A DNA stretch of 64,000 nt from Natronomonas pharaonis DSM 2160 (GTDB lineage Archaea > Halobacteriota > Halobacteria > Halobacteriales > Haloarculaceae): NCBI RefSeq assembly GCF_000026045.1, contig NC_007426.1:1674001-1738000 (forward strand). The letters run 5' to 3'. Positions within the stretch are counted from its first letter, which is position 1. The number at the start of each line of letters is the position of its first letter. A program made the translations under genes and the position numbers. Of the stretch, positions 31,827 through 41,328 are shown one piece after another. The notes under the pieces were generated by a model. That model saw only the letters and a program-made list of their open reading frames with translations, was not told where the DNA came from and searched no databases.

Positions 31827-31892
31827 CAATTACGTCGGCATCGATGCCGCGACGGGTGACTTTTTGAGTAACGGGGGCGTACCCTTGGTAAT

Positions 31893-33950
31893 ATGCCAGC
31901 GGCGCTTTCCGACCCTATCGGGGTCGCATATGTTACCGTATTTCTTGGAAGCGGGCTGATTTGTCTCCTTTTGATTCCGCGAGTGCGGACGTTCGACGAC
32001 CCCGAGATACGCGCAGGACTGGTCTGGCTGCTGGCGACCGCAGGTGCGTGGGGACTCCTGAAAACAGCGTACTTCCTCGTTCCCGGCCCGTTGCGCGAGC
32101 CGAGCTACCTCCTCGGACTCGTTGCGGGGTTCGCGACAGTCTGGGCGTGGCTGTACTTCTGTTCCGCATACACCGGTCGGAACCTCCACCGGAACAAGAC
32201 ACTCCGCCGCGTCAGCGCCGCAGTATTCGCACTCGTCGTCTCGGTAAAGCTCACTAATCCCCTGCACGGGCTGTACTTTACTACCAGCGAAGCGACAGCG
32301 CCGTTTCGGCATCTGGCGGTCAATCACGGCATCATCCACTGGAGTTCGACAGGGCTGTCTTACATCCTCTCGGCTGTCGGGCTGTTCATGCTGCTTGAGC
32401 TCTATATGCGCTCCGAGTACGACACCCGTCCGCTCGCCGGGCTGACGGTGCTTCTCGGTCTTCCTGTCGTCTTTGACATCATCGCGCTGTCGACACCGAG
32501 GCTCATCAACTTCATTTATGCGCCTATCGGCGTGGCGCTCTTTGCTGTCGGTGTGCTATTTGTTTTCCAAGAGCAATTGGTGGCCGTCAGCACCGCACTA
32601 CGTGGCGGTGCTGCCTCGGTGTACCTCGACGGCGAGCGACAGATTCGAGACGCGACCGGCGCGGCGACAGCGCTTTTTCCTGCGCTCGAAGGGGCGACTG
32701 GTGACCCGCTTGCGGACGTACTCCCGGACGTTGCGGCGTGTCTAGACGGCGGCGACCCGATCTTTGAGCTGGGCGGCGGCGAGGAATCGCAGTATTACCT
32801 CGTCGAAGCCGAGCCTGTCGGGGTGGCGGGCTCTGAAGCACAGGTTCTCACGTTTACTGACGTGACAACGCTCGAACAACAGCGACGACAGCTGCACCGC
32901 CGAGAGCGCGAACTTGACGAGCAGAATGAACTGTACCGTGCTGTACTCGCCGCGAGCTTTGCTTTCGTCTACCGGGCGACCCCGGAGGGGCGTCTGACGT
33001 TCGTCTCTCGGTCTGTTGAGGATGCGCTCGGATACGCACCGGATGCGCTCGTCGGCAAGCCCATCGATGCGCTGGCTCCGACCGAAGAGGTCACCGAAGA
33101 AGTCCGGAGTTACTTAGACGAAGTTGTCAGTGGGGAATCACTCCAGATTCAGGACCTTCCACTAAAACATCGCGATGGACGACGGGTGTACACCGACGTT
33201 CGGGTCGTCCCCATCTACGAGGCAGGCGTCCCGGAGTCCGAGCGAACGGCAGCGGATATCGTCGGTGTGCAGGGGATGGTCCGAGAGACGACCGACCGAC
33301 ACCGTCGCGAGGGACTCATCAGTGTCATCAACCGTGTGCTCCGACACAACGTCCGTAACGAACTCACAGTCATCAACGGCTACGCCGAAATGCTGGCAGA
33401 TGACCTCGAAGGCGAGTCAGCGGCGAGCGCCGAACAGATCCTTGAGACGACCGATAGACTCCTCGACCTGACCGAATCGGCACGGAAGATAGAAGAGGCT
33501 CGGGAGGCGTCACCGGAACTGGGGTCATACGACATCATCCCGATACTCGAGGAGGTGGTCGGACAAGTCGAAACACAGTATCCGAACGTATCAGTTTCCG
33601 TCGACGCGCCGGAGTCAGCCGTGGCGCTGACACTTCCCCGGATAGAGACCGCGCTCTTCGAGTTGCTGGACAACGCCGCAAAGCACAGCGTCGAATCGCC
33701 GTCGGTCGAAATCGACGTAGACGTTGGGTCCGAAGGAGTCACGGTCACGATAACGGACAACGGACCCGGCCTTCCCGAAAACGAGCGCAAGGTGCTGGCG
33801 ACCGGAGTGGAGGACCCACTCGCACACGGGCGCGGACTCGGGCTGTGGCTGGCCTACTGGATTGTCACGACGCTCGACGGCGACATTGTCGTCCCGAACA
33901 CGGACCACGGGACGACAGTCGAGCTCCGCCTTCCGAAGCCGGAGCCCTGA
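31893..33950 (+). CDS. Sensor histidine kinase with 7TM sensor and PAS domains
   Basis: A 685-residue membrane sensor kinase. Residues 1-235 hold seven membrane helices of the histidine-kinase 7TM sensor type. A PAS-like domain follows near 250-330 and a clear PAS at about 345-465 (FAFVYRATPEGRLTFVSRSV and ALGYAPDALVGKPID). The H-box is NRVLRHNVRNELTVINGYAE with phospho-acceptor His485, typical of haloarchaeal HisKA. The HATPase has ALFELLDNAAKHS, ITDNGPGLPE and HGRGLGLWLAYWI. No response regulator is adjacent. The ligand is unknown. Confidence 0.92.
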   Translation: MPAALSDPIGVAYVTVFLGSGLICLLLIPRVRTFDDPEIRAGLVWLLATAGAWGLLKTAYFLVPGPLREPSYLLGLVAGFATVWAWLYFCSAYTGRNLHRNKTLRRVSAAVFALVVSVKLTNPLHGLYFTTSEATAPFRHLAVNHGIIHWSSTGLSYILSAVGLFMLLELYMRSEYDTRPLAGLTVLLGLPVVFDIIALSTPRLINFIYAPIGVALFAVGVLFVFQEQLVAVSTALRGGAASVYLDGERQIRDATGAATALFPALEGATGDPLADVLPDVAACLDGGDPIFELGGGEESQYYLVEAEPVGVAGSEAQVLTFTDVTTLEQQRRQLHRRERELDEQNELYRAVLAASFAFVYRATPEGRLTFVSRSVEDALGYAPDALVGKPIDALAPTEEVTEEVRSYLDEVVSGESLQIQDLPLKHRDGRRVYTDVRVVPIYEAGVPESERTAADIVGVQGMVRETTDRHRREGLISVINRVLRHNVRNELTVINGYAEMLADDLEGESAASAEQILETTDRLLDLTESARKIEEAREASPELGSYDIIPILEEVVGQVETQYPNVSVSVDAPESAVALTLPRIETALFELLDNAAKHSVESPSVEIDVDVGSEGVTVTITDNGPGLPENERKVLATGVEDPLAHGRGLGLWLAYWIVTTLDGDIVVPNTDHGTTVELRLPKPEP

Positions 33951-34360
33951 CGACGGCCGGTAGCCACACCACTTGGACAGCTCGTTGCCGACAGGGGAGT
34001 CAGCCCTATCGTAGCCGGTGGGTTGTCGCACGGAGCGTACGCGCTTCCTCCCACCCGTGAACGGGGGGGTTTCCGCGCTGTATCCGCTATGACTAGCCCG
34101 GGTGTGGAGGGTCCCGTTCTCTCGTCCGGCCGCGCTATACGCAACAGGCTGGCAAAGCCATCACCGGTGTTCGGAAGTGGGGTGGAGACCACCACGCTGT
34201 TCTTCCGTGGGCGAACAGACGCATCCTCCGCTGAATCGGGGACTCTCCACCGATATTGGGAGCTGAAACCCACATACGAACGCCGGTGCGGCGTAAAAAC
34301 CGCCCGAAGAAAGGAACCCATATCAAACCGGCAGGGCAAGAGGCGACGGTTTCATACGAA
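33951..34360. other. 410-nt gap with a possible transposon-end hairpin
   Basis: No convincing gene is seen here; short frames on both strands have Arg/Ser-rich content unlike the neighbours. Around 34036-34062 the sequence CCCACCCGT-GA-ACGGGGGGG forms an imperfect hairpin next to TTCC/GGAA-type flanks, similar in style to the hairpins of the IS1341-type element. A degraded insertion is possible but unproven. The last 60 nt before 34361 carry the MFS promoter region without an obvious TATA box. Confidence 0.35.
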
Positions 34361-35566
34361 ATGAGCATTCGGTCGATACTCAGACAAGAGGCGACGGCAC
34401 TGTGGGGCGACGGAAAGGGGTTCGCCCTCGTTGCGGTCGCCGTCGGCTGGGGACTTCTCAACGGAGCACGGATGGTCTATCCAGTCATCATCCCGTACCT
34501 GCAAGAGACCTACGGGCTCAGTTTAGCCGTCGCCGGGCTGTTGATAACCGTATTGTGGTTTTTCGCAGCCATCGGGCAGCTTCCGGGCGGCATCCTCGCT
34601 GACCGGGTTGACGAACGGGTCCTCATGCTCGCCGGAACGGTCGTTGTCGCCGGAGCACTCACACTCGTCGTGACATCGTCGTCGGCAGCCGTGTTGTTCT
34701 TTGCAACCGCCGTCTGGGGGCTCGGCCATTCGGTGTATCCGATTGCCAGAATCACGTTCCTCTCAAATCTCTACAGGGAACGGGTCGGGAGCGCACTCGG
34801 TGTCACGATGGCTACCGGCGACATCGGCCAGACTATCCTCCCGCCGGTGGCGACGGTGCTTGCAGCGGGGGTGGCATGGCAAGCCGGCCTCGGGTTCATT
34901 GTTCCGCCGCTGCTTGTGGCCGGGCTTTTCGTTGTCGTGACTTCGTCGAGCAGACAGCCCAAGCCGACCCGCTCGGAGTCAGAGCCACAACGGGGGATGC
35001 TTGCGGCCCTCAAAACGCTCCGCACGCCGGCTATCGGACTCATGACCGGAATCCTGTTTCTCTACATGTTCATCTGGCAGTCGTTCACGGCGTTCTATCC
35101 GACGTACCTGACGACCGTCAAGGGATTTGCGCCGGCGACGGCGAGTCTACTGTTTGGGTTCTTTTTCGCCGTCGGCGTGGTCGTAAAGCCGGTCGCCGGG
35201 ACAGCCTACGACCGCCTCGGGGTTCGAACGTCGCTCGTCGGCGTGTTGTTGCCGGCGACTGCCGGCTTTCTGTTGCTCCCGCTGACCGATAACGTCCTGT
35301 TCATCGTGGGCATCACGGCGCTCATCAGCGCGATGCTCGGAACGGGCGCGATTACGCAGTCGTTCCTCGCCGAGGTGTTCGCCGACGACATGAAGGGTGC
35401 TGGACTCGGGGTCGTCCGGACGCTTACTGCGGCGCTCGCCGCCGGCGGACCGGTCGTGTTCGGTGTCATCGGCGAGTACGGCTACTTCGATTGGGGATAT
35501 ATCGCGCTTGGCGTCATTATGGCCGTCGTCGTCGTCCTCACGCTGTGGATGCCCAAGGCGAGATAG
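34361..35566 (+). CDS. MFS transporter
   Basis: A 401-residue major facilitator with twelve predicted membrane helices. The loop between helices 2 and 3 reads GGILADRVDERVLMLAGT, the MFS G-x-x-x-D-R motif A. The second half repeats it as AGTAYDRLGVRTSLVGVLL. The substrate is unknown; the loop between helices 6 and 7 is short and charged. ATG 34361 starts MSIRSILRQEATALWGDGKG, while the longer frame upstream encodes basic sequence. It is a single gene, and the next gene is on the other strand. Confidence 0.85.
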   Translation: MSIRSILRQEATALWGDGKGFALVAVAVGWGLLNGARMVYPVIIPYLQETYGLSLAVAGLLITVLWFFAAIGQLPGGILADRVDERVLMLAGTVVVAGALTLVVTSSSAAVLFFATAVWGLGHSVYPIARITFLSNLYRERVGSALGVTMATGDIGQTILPPVATVLAAGVAWQAGLGFIVPPLLVAGLFVVVTSSSRQPKPTRSESEPQRGMLAALKTLRTPAIGLMTGILFLYMFIWQSFTAFYPTYLTTVKGFAPATASLLFGFFFAVGVVVKPVAGTAYDRLGVRTSLVGVLLPATAGFLLLPLTDNVLFIVGITALISAMLGTGAITQSFLAEVFADDMKGAGLGVVRTLTAALAAGGPVVFGVIGEYGYFDWGYIALGVIMAVVVVLTLWMPKAR

Positions 35567-35611
35567 GCGCTCCGTGCATCGCCTTCGACCTGTGCTTCCG
35601 CTACGTGGAAC

Positions 35612-36379
35612 CTACACCGGGTTGGTCGGCCGCGAGCACCGAAGACAGAGCGTCGAGTTGCCGACCCAGTTGACATCGGTCGAATCACAGTGTGGACATC
35701 GGTGATGGTCGGTAGCGTACTCGGTCGTTCCACGCGGAGCCGCAAGATATCTCTCGGAGAGCAGCCGCTCAACGAGCCCCGGGAACCGGCGGCGCTTGTA
35801 TTCCGCTCTGACTGCCAGAAACCGGCCGGGGTCCGAGGGGTCCGGCCCGTGAAGGTCATCCCACTCGACGGCGATTTCGCCGTTAGCGAGACTTCGTGCA
35901 GCTTGTTTTATCGGAGCCGCGGCCGCTTGGAACAGCGGCGTCGTGCTCATCCGGGATGGGTCGTCGACCGTCTCGCCGGCCGCTTCGTAGGCATCAACGG
36001 CGTCGTTGTACGCCTCTGAAGCCTCCGAGAGGCCGCCAGCGACGCGGCAATCGGCTCGAAGCTCCGCAAAACAGGCCGATTGTGCTGGGCTGTCTGCCCG
36101 CCGTGCGAAGTCCCCGGCGACAGCGGTGGCTTCAACAGCTCTAAACCGCGCCGTTTGTGGCTCATCGGCGACTCGATAGCAGAGCGCAGCTATCAGCAGG
36201 TACTGGACGCCGGCCCCAACCCAGCCGTGGTCGCCGAGCTCAAAGGGGCCACCATCGGGCCGTGGGTCGGCGAGGACGCGCCGTCCGGCGCGGGTGTACT
36301 CGTCGCCGGCGTCGACGTACGCCCGCTCGGCGAGGGCAGCGATAGCTGCGTCACGGTGTCCGCCATCCTGCGTGGACAT
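35612..36379 (-). CDS. Conserved hypothetical with helical repeats and zinc ribbon
   Basis: A 255-residue soluble protein. The N-terminal 160 residues are Ala-rich amphipathic helices in TPR-like pairs (AIAALAERAYVDAGDEYTRAG, shortened, and AYNDAVDAYEAAGETV). The C-terminus carries CPHCDSTDVNWVGNSTLCLRC in two CxxC knuckles, a zinc ribbon. This helical-plus-ribbon layout suggests a scaffold or nucleic-acid-binding adaptor, but no function is known. It lies 73 nt downstream of the feoB-like gene stop on the same strand. Confidence 0.6.
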   Translation of the reverse strand: MSTQDGGHRDAAIAALAERAYVDAGDEYTRAGRRVLADPRPDGGPFELGDHGWVGAGVQYLLIAALCYRVADEPQTARFRAVEATAVAGDFARRADSPAQSACFAELRADCRVAGGLSEASEAYNDAVDAYEAAGETVDDPSRMSTTPLFQAAAAPIKQAARSLANGEIAVEWDDLHGPDPSDPGRFLAVRAEYKRRRFPGLVERLLSERYLAAPRGTTEYATDHHRCPHCDSTDVNWVGNSTLCLRCSRPTNPV

Positions 36380-36452
36380 GCATGTATTACGCCCCGGAGG
36401 CGTACAGTCGTTCGGCTTCCGGAGGCATCCACGACAGTGGTGTGCCCGCAGT

Positions 36453-38162
36453 TCATCCGAGCAGAACTCGGCCGCCCCAAGCGATGATAAGCGCGAACAC
36501 CACCGCTGCCGCGGCTTGGCGTGCTACCATCTTCGCCGCCCATGCGGCCGACACCTCGCGGGCAACGGTAAAGACGGTCACCAAGCAGGGCAACAGAACA
36601 CCGGCGAGATACACCGCCACGAGCACCTCCAGCGGAGAGAGGGTGGCTGCGGTACCGCCCTCCGTCAGTAGCGCAATTCCGTCTTTTCGCACCGATGCCA
36701 AGACGACAGTGAGCGCTGCTTCCGCAGGCAGGTTGAACGCACTCATTACGGGACCGAGAACGCCACCGAGGGCGTCAATCCCTCCGCTTTCATCGAGCAA
36801 CGCTGCCGCGAACGTAATCACGACGAACACTGGCAACGCTTTGAAAAAGAACTCCCGGAGCGCGCTCCAGGCTTCGCGGGCCACGGCGCGCGCGTCGGGG
36901 CGGCTCAGAAAGGTACGTCGGTCAATGACCGTCTGGGACTGTCTGGCTTCGGGCGGCGCAACCGCGGCCACGTAGATGAGCGTCGTAGCGGCAAGGGCCA
37001 GCAGATAGGGACCGACGAGCCACCACATGCCGACCGCTGCGAACACCGCAAGCGTCGCAGGAAACTGATAGGAGCACGCGGAGCCGAACGAAATCGCGGA
37101 AATCGTCGTACACCGGGTACAGTCCGAACACGACCGCGTGTTGATGACTGCGGGGACGTTACAGCCGAAGCCCATCACAACGCGGACCAAGTCCCGACCG
37201 GTCAGCCCGACCCGTCGCATCGTCGGGTGTAGCGACACGGTCATTCGGGTTACGAGGCCCGTGTTCTTGTAGACGCCGAGGACGACCGCGAAGATGAGCA
37301 TGGTCGGCCCCGCCCAGACAAACAGGAACGGTCCCATCGAAAGGAAGCCGTACTGGGTGGCCAGCATCGTCGCGAGCGGTTCGGGCAGTGTTCCGGCCCA
37401 CATGACTAACGGCTCGAAAGCCGCCCCGACGAGTGGGTCAAGCTCGCCGGCGAGCGTGTTCGCAAACCAGACAGCAAGTGCTGCGGGCAAAAGCAGCAAG
37501 GCGATGCTGACCGCTGGGCCGACATACGGCCATTCGAAGACCGTCTTCGGCGGCTCGATACGCCGTCCGATATCGCGAGTCGTTTCCTCCGGAAAAATAC
37601 CCGGCTGGTCGATCGCTCGCATGATGCGAGCGAACTCGTCTGGCTGCCCGTGTTCGGGAAGGGTCTCGGATTCGACGCCGCCGTCTGCCATCGGGCGCGA
37701 AACGTTTCTGGCATCGACCGGGACGATTGGGACGCCGATATCGGCGCTCAGCGTCTCGAGCGCTCGTCGGGTGTCGTCTGCTTCCTCGACCTTATCCCAG
37801 AATGTGACGACGATAGCGCCCAGATGGCCGTCGACAAGCGGCAGCAAATCTTCGAGGTCACTGTCAATATCGGTCGCGGGTACAACGAGCAGTACGGTTT
37901 CGTCGTCGCTGACGCAGGAAAGCGCATCACGGGTCGCCTCAGTGTCAGTATCGAGGACGATACCCGGTGTATCGACGAACTCGTAGTCATCGGTCGTGTA
38001 CCGCTCGCTTCTGACTGTCGTCCCCCGAAAGTTCCCGCTTGTCGGACGGTCGCCGGTCAAAGAGGCGACCAGTTCGGACTTCCCAACGCTTTCTTTGCCC
38101 GCCACGACAACGGTCTCTCGTTCGGTTCGGCGCTCCGACGTGGGGTCTCGTGTCTCGCTCAT
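36453..38162 (-). CDS. feoB: FeoB-like ferrous iron transport GTPase-permease
   Basis: A 569-residue FeoB-family protein with a G domain fused to a membrane permease, importing Fe(II) or a related metal. The P-loop is GKESVGKSE (Lys28, Ser29) and G3 is DTPG (64-67). The G4 motif is atypical, with TFWDK in place of NxxD. The membrane part has two Gate-type halves. GFGCNVPAVINT gives the usual metal-path cysteine, and then SCSDCTRC adds cysteines absent from bacterial FeoB. Haloarchaeal FeoB are short like this one. It is last in an operon with a flavoprotein and a small membrane protein; no feoA is seen. Confidence 0.85.
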   Translation of the reverse strand: MSETRDPTSERRTERETVVVAGKESVGKSELVASLTGDRPTSGNFRGTTVRSERYTTDDYEFVDTPGIVLDTDTEATRDALSCVSDDETVLLVVPATDIDSDLEDLLPLVDGHLGAIVVTFWDKVEEADDTRRALETLSADIGVPIVPVDARNVSRPMADGGVESETLPEHGQPDEFARIMRAIDQPGIFPEETTRDIGRRIEPPKTVFEWPYVGPAVSIALLLLPAALAVWFANTLAGELDPLVGAAFEPLVMWAGTLPEPLATMLATQYGFLSMGPFLFVWAGPTMLIFAVVLGVYKNTGLVTRMTVSLHPTMRRVGLTGRDLVRVVMGFGCNVPAVINTRSCSDCTRCTTISAISFGSACSYQFPATLAVFAAVGMWWLVGPYLLALAATTLIYVAAVAPPEARQSQTVIDRRTFLSRPDARAVAREAWSALREFFFKALPVFVVITFAAALLDESGGIDALGGVLGPVMSAFNLPAEAALTVVLASVRKDGIALLTEGGTAATLSPLEVLVAVYLAGVLLPCLVTVFTVAREVSAAWAAKMVARQAAAAVVFALIIAWGGRVLLG

Positions 38163-38171
38163 TACGTCTGT

Positions 38172-39437
38172 TTAGCAGTTGCAGTCGACCGGCTCACAGC
38201 AGTCAAGGTCGTCAAGGAACATCCCTGCCTCCCGGTACTGGTCTAGCGGCTCGGTAGCAACCCCAAGGCGCTCACCGATTTCCTCGGCGACAACGGGGAG
38301 TCGTGCCCGGAACTTGTAGATAAAGCAGAACTTCTGTCCGTTATGTTCGACCTCGGGGCCGGTCAGAAACAGGCCGGGCGTCGTCGGTGACTCGTCGCGC
38401 TCAGTCAACCGGACGCTGCCGCGCTCGCGGGGGAACAACTCCTCTACAGGCCCGAAATCGGAGTCGAAGCCGGTGGCCAGAACCGGACGGGTGGGGACAA
38501 CGAACGTTCCGTCGCTGTGGTCTTCCCAGCCAGCGTTTGCTGTTGGTGGGGCCCCGGAGACGGGGTCGCTACCAACTGGGCGGGCATGGACCGCGAACTG
38601 GCCGTCATCAGTGCGGTGTACCTCCTGCACCTCGGCCCCGCCGACCAGCGTCAGCTTCTCACTGTCTCGAACCTCGTCGAGTCGCTGGAGCGTGTACGGC
38701 GAGAGCGTCTGACTGGGGTCCGGATGCCGGGTGGCCCAAGGGTGACCGCGGTCGAGGACAGTCACTGAACAGCCGAGTTCAACCAGATTGACGGCTGCGT
38801 CGATGCCGCTTTCGAACCCGCCGACAACGAGGAACTCATCGGTCGAGTTCGCCGCTGCGTGGTCAGCCCAAGAGTCCACCGCGGCGTTGTGGACACACAG
38901 GGCAGCCCCTGAGAAAACATCCGTTCGCGGGGTTCCGAACTGGCCGCCGGCCCACACGACACACTGCGCGTGGACGGACCCTCCGGATGTCTCCAGACGG
39001 AACCCTTCGGTGTCACCGCCATCGACGGCTACGCCGCGTGGCTCAGATACCGCTGGCCCGCCAGACTCGGGTGCAGCGTCTGACAGCGGCGTAACGGTGG
39101 TTACCTCAATCCCGGTTTCGACGGGGAGTTCGTAGTGGTCGACGGCCCGCTGGAGATATTCGGCGTATTCGTCGCCGGACGGTTGTTGCGTGTCGAGGAT
39201 AGCCCCCGGTGAGGTGGCCGGGACGACCGCGTTCAGGTCTGGGTGGCCGAATCCGTTGCTGGGGAACGATGGGGTGATGAACCGCATCTCTGCGGGCCAG
39301 TTACGAAAGCTGGCACCGACAGCATCGCGCTCGAGAATGACTGTTTCGACATCAAGAAACGAAAGCGCCGTGCCGATACCAACACCTGCGGGACCCGCCC
39401 CGACGACAGCAACATCAACGGAGTCCGGCAGCGTCAT
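38172..39437 (-). CDS. FAD/NAD(P)-binding oxidoreductase with Cys-rich tail
   Basis: A 421-residue flavoprotein of the monooxygenase/YpdA-like class. The FAD motif VGAGPAGVGIGTAL starts near residue 12 and an NAD(P)-type motif VVGGFESGIDAAVNL is near 200. The segment ASFRNWPAEMRFITPSFPSN is like YpdA and bacillithiol-disulfide reductases. The C-terminus LDCCEPVDCNC has five cysteines in 11 residues, unusual for this family and possibly a metal or redox site. It sits between the small membrane protein (ATGA overlap) and feoB (9 nt gap), so a reductive role in iron uptake is inferred. Confidence 0.8.
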   Translation of the reverse strand: MTLPDSVDVAVVGAGPAGVGIGTALSFLDVETVILERDAVGASFRNWPAEMRFITPSFPSNGFGHPDLNAVVPATSPGAILDTQQPSGDEYAEYLQRAVDHYELPVETGIEVTTVTPLSDAAPESGGPAVSEPRGVAVDGGDTEGFRLETSGGSVHAQCVVWAGGQFGTPRTDVFSGAALCVHNAAVDSWADHAAANSTDEFLVVGGFESGIDAAVNLVELGCSVTVLDRGHPWATRHPDPSQTLSPYTLQRLDEVRDSEKLTLVGGAEVQEVHRTDDGQFAVHARPVGSDPVSGAPPTANAGWEDHSDGTFVVPTRPVLATGFDSDFGPVEELFPRERGSVRLTERDESPTTPGLFLTGPEVEHNGQKFCFIYKFRARLPVVAEEIGERLGVATEPLDQYREAGMFLDDLDCCEPVDCNC

Positions 39438-39760
39438 CGTCCCTCCATGGGGGCTGAACTGCGGTCGGACATGCTATCGCCCTCGGTGTGTCTGTCACCC
39501 GTTGCGGCCGGGAGCCGAACGTGATAGCGGCTGGAGCCGCCGGTAACCGCCGCGGTTCCACGGCGCAGTAGCCAGTACAGTCCACTGCCGACGAACACCG
39601 CAACGAACATAGCCAGCGTTAGTTGTTGGATACTCCCGCCACCAGCGGCGGCTGCAGCGCTACCGCCGACAAGGAGCCCGGCGATACCTGTCGTTACCGC
39701 GTGTTGTCGCCGTTTGAGGTCGTACACGACCGTGCCGGTCGTGGACTGTTTCTCATCCAT
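39434..39760 (-). CDS. Small two-helix membrane protein, first in feoB operon
   Basis: A 108-residue protein with two hydrophobic segments (about 24-40 and 46-66) and a polar C-terminal tail with basic and Ser/Thr residues. No family is recognised. ATG 39760 is chosen because it lies about 24 nt behind an AT-rich promoter region; an open frame continues upstream without support. Its stop overlaps the flavoprotein ATG by 4 nt, so the three genes form one leftward operon. A role as scaffold or regulator of metal transport is conceivable but not shown. Confidence 0.65.
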   Translation of the reverse strand: MDEKQSTTGTVVYDLKRRQHAVTTGIAGLLVGGSAAAAAGGGSIQQLTLAMFVAVFVGSGLYWLLRRGTAAVTGGSSRYHVRLPAATGDRHTEGDSMSDRSSAPMEGR

Positions 39761-39782
39761 GGTATCAAAATAGTACAAGATA

Positions 39783-39806
39783 TTATTAACTCTTGCTAAT
39801 AAGAGA
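39783..39806 (-). promoter_or_regulatory. Promoter region with inverted repeat for feoB operon
   Basis: On the minus strand the sequence TTATTAG-CAAGAGTTAATAATA carries an AT-rich TATA-like stretch about 25-30 nt before ATG 39760. CTCTT and AAGAG form an inverted repeat at 39790-39805. CAAGAGTTAATAA (13 nt) recurs at 53034-53046 before another flavoprotein gene, suggesting a shared regulator. Confidence 0.45.
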
Positions 39807-39965
39807 CCTATTTGTAGTAACTCCGGCGGCGGATGTGCTTGCCAACCACTGTAGCAAAAGCTCCGGCGACAGTCCGGACGTGGAACACCGGCGGTCCAGC
39901 CCCGCCCCGCGACACCAGCAGTTCGGAGCAACAGCTACAAACCGCGATTCGCCCCAGTGTGAGAC

Positions 39966-40937
39966 ATGCCCGGCAAGGTACACCCGGACGACCTGCTTTC
40001 GCATGTTTTCGGCCGGACCGGCGAGGACGACCCGGCGGTCGTCAAAGGGCCCGCCGACGGCGAGGACGCCGCCGCAATCGACCCACCTGCGGGGACGCTC
40101 GTCGTGAGCTCCGACCCCATCTCGCTGGCGGCCTCACGGGTCGGAACGCTCGGCGTCCATGTGGCCTGCAACGACATCGCCGTCTCCGGAGCTGACCCTC
40201 GGTGGCTCTCAGTCGTTCTCATGCTCCCGAGCGAGCGTGCCCTCGAACCGATAACCCGCGATATCCACGCCGCCGCCAGCGACCTCGGAGCGACAATCGT
40301 CGGCGGCCACAGCGAGTATGTCGACGCGCTCGAACGCCCAATCGTTTCTCTCACTGCGATGGGTATGACAGAGGCGTTCGTCCCGACCGGCGGAGCCGAG
40401 CCCGGCGACCGCGTTGTCCTCACCGGAGCGGCCGGTATCGAGGGGACGGCGATTCTCGCGGCCGACTTCGGCGGCGAGCTTGATGTTCCGACCGATGTCG
40501 TCGAACGGGGGGCATCGTTCTTCGAGGACGTAAGCGTCGCGGCGGACGCCCAAATTCTGCGCGAGTACGCGACATCGATGCACGACCCGACGGAGGGCGG
40601 TGTCGCTGCAGGGCTCCACGAAATCGCCCGCGCATCCGACGTCCGGCTCGACGTCGAACGCGAGGCGGTCCCCATCCGCGAAGCGACGCGGGCACTATGT
40701 GATGCCGCAGGCGTCGACCCGTTGCGTATTTTCGGCTCCGGGGCCGTTGCGGGAACCGTTCCCGAAAGCGAGGTTGACGACGCGCTGGCGGCGCTTTCGG
40801 ACGCCGATATTCCGGCTGCCGAAGTCGGCGTTGTCAGCGAGGGCAGCCCGGAGCTCCGGATGGATGGCGAATCGACTGTCGACCCCATCGAAGATGACCT
40901 CTACCCGCTCTGGGCGGCGGCGGACTCCGAAAAATGA
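39966..40937 (+). CDS. HypE-like AIR synthase-related protein
   Basis: A 323-residue ATP-binding protein of the PurM/AIR synthase superfamily in the HypE branch. It has the N-terminal GPADGEDAAAIDPPAGTLVV substrate strand, then ACNDIAVSGADPRW and GGHSEYVDALERPIVS, and DPTEGGVAAGLHEIA as the C-terminal signature. HypE normally dehydrates a carbamoyl on its C-terminal cysteine to cyanide for hydrogenase maturation, but this protein ends AAADSEK without that Cys. It therefore is probably a thiamine-phosphate-kinase-like or other AIR-synthase enzyme. Its TGA overlaps the next gene by ATGA. Confidence 0.82.
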   Translation: MPGKVHPDDLLSHVFGRTGEDDPAVVKGPADGEDAAAIDPPAGTLVVSSDPISLAASRVGTLGVHVACNDIAVSGADPRWLSVVLMLPSERALEPITRDIHAAASDLGATIVGGHSEYVDALERPIVSLTAMGMTEAFVPTGGAEPGDRVVLTGAAGIEGTAILAADFGGELDVPTDVVERGASFFEDVSVAADAQILREYATSMHDPTEGGVAAGLHEIARASDVRLDVEREAVPIREATRALCDAAGVDPLRIFGSGAVAGTVPESEVDDALAALSDADIPAAEVGVVSEGSPELRMDGESTVDPIEDDLYPLWAAADSEK

Positions 40938-41287
40938 GTGAGCCGGACGGAGCGAGGCGACTGCGCGGCGGCGGCGTCGGGTCGGTTCTTGGCGGCCTCG
41001 CAGTCGGAGCGTTCGCGCTCGTGGCGTCGTATCCGACAGCCGCCGGCGCGGTGCTCGGCATCGGCATCGCCGGATTCGTCGCCGAGCGGGGCCGGAGCCT
41101 CGATAGCCGCATCTCGCTGGGGTTCGTTGCGGTCGGCGGTATCGGGCTACTGGAGGCGACCGGAACGACCGCCGTCGGTATCGACCCGTTTTTGCTCGCC
41201 AGCTTCGGTGTCACGTTCGGTCTCATTGATATCGGCCTCAGCTCGGTGCTGGGACGAGCGAAAAACCGGTCGAACGGCGAGCGATAG
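40934..41287 (+). CDS. Small hydrophobic membrane protein
   Basis: A 117-residue protein with three or four hydrophobic segments (about 14-34, 36-54, 60-78 and 84-103) rich in Gly and Ala. The N-terminus is basic (RRLRGG). No family is recognised. It is translationally coupled to the HypE-like gene through an ATGA overlap and is followed 41 nt later by the SDR gene, so the three may be one transcription unit. Confidence 0.6.
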   Translation: MSEPDGARRLRGGGVGSVLGGLAVGAFALVASYPTAAGAVLGIGIAGFVAERGRSLDSRISLGFVAVGGIGLLEATGTTAVGIDPFLLASFGVTFGLIDIGLSSVLGRAKNRSNGER

Positions 41288-41328
41288 CCCGTCATATCGG
41301 TTAAATGGGCTCGTCCCCGAATGTGGGT

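Noticed and set aside
39966-40937. True HypE hydrogenase-maturation protein
   Set aside because: The C-terminal cysteine needed for the thiocarbamate reaction is absent (ends AAADSEK) and no hydrogenase genes are present.
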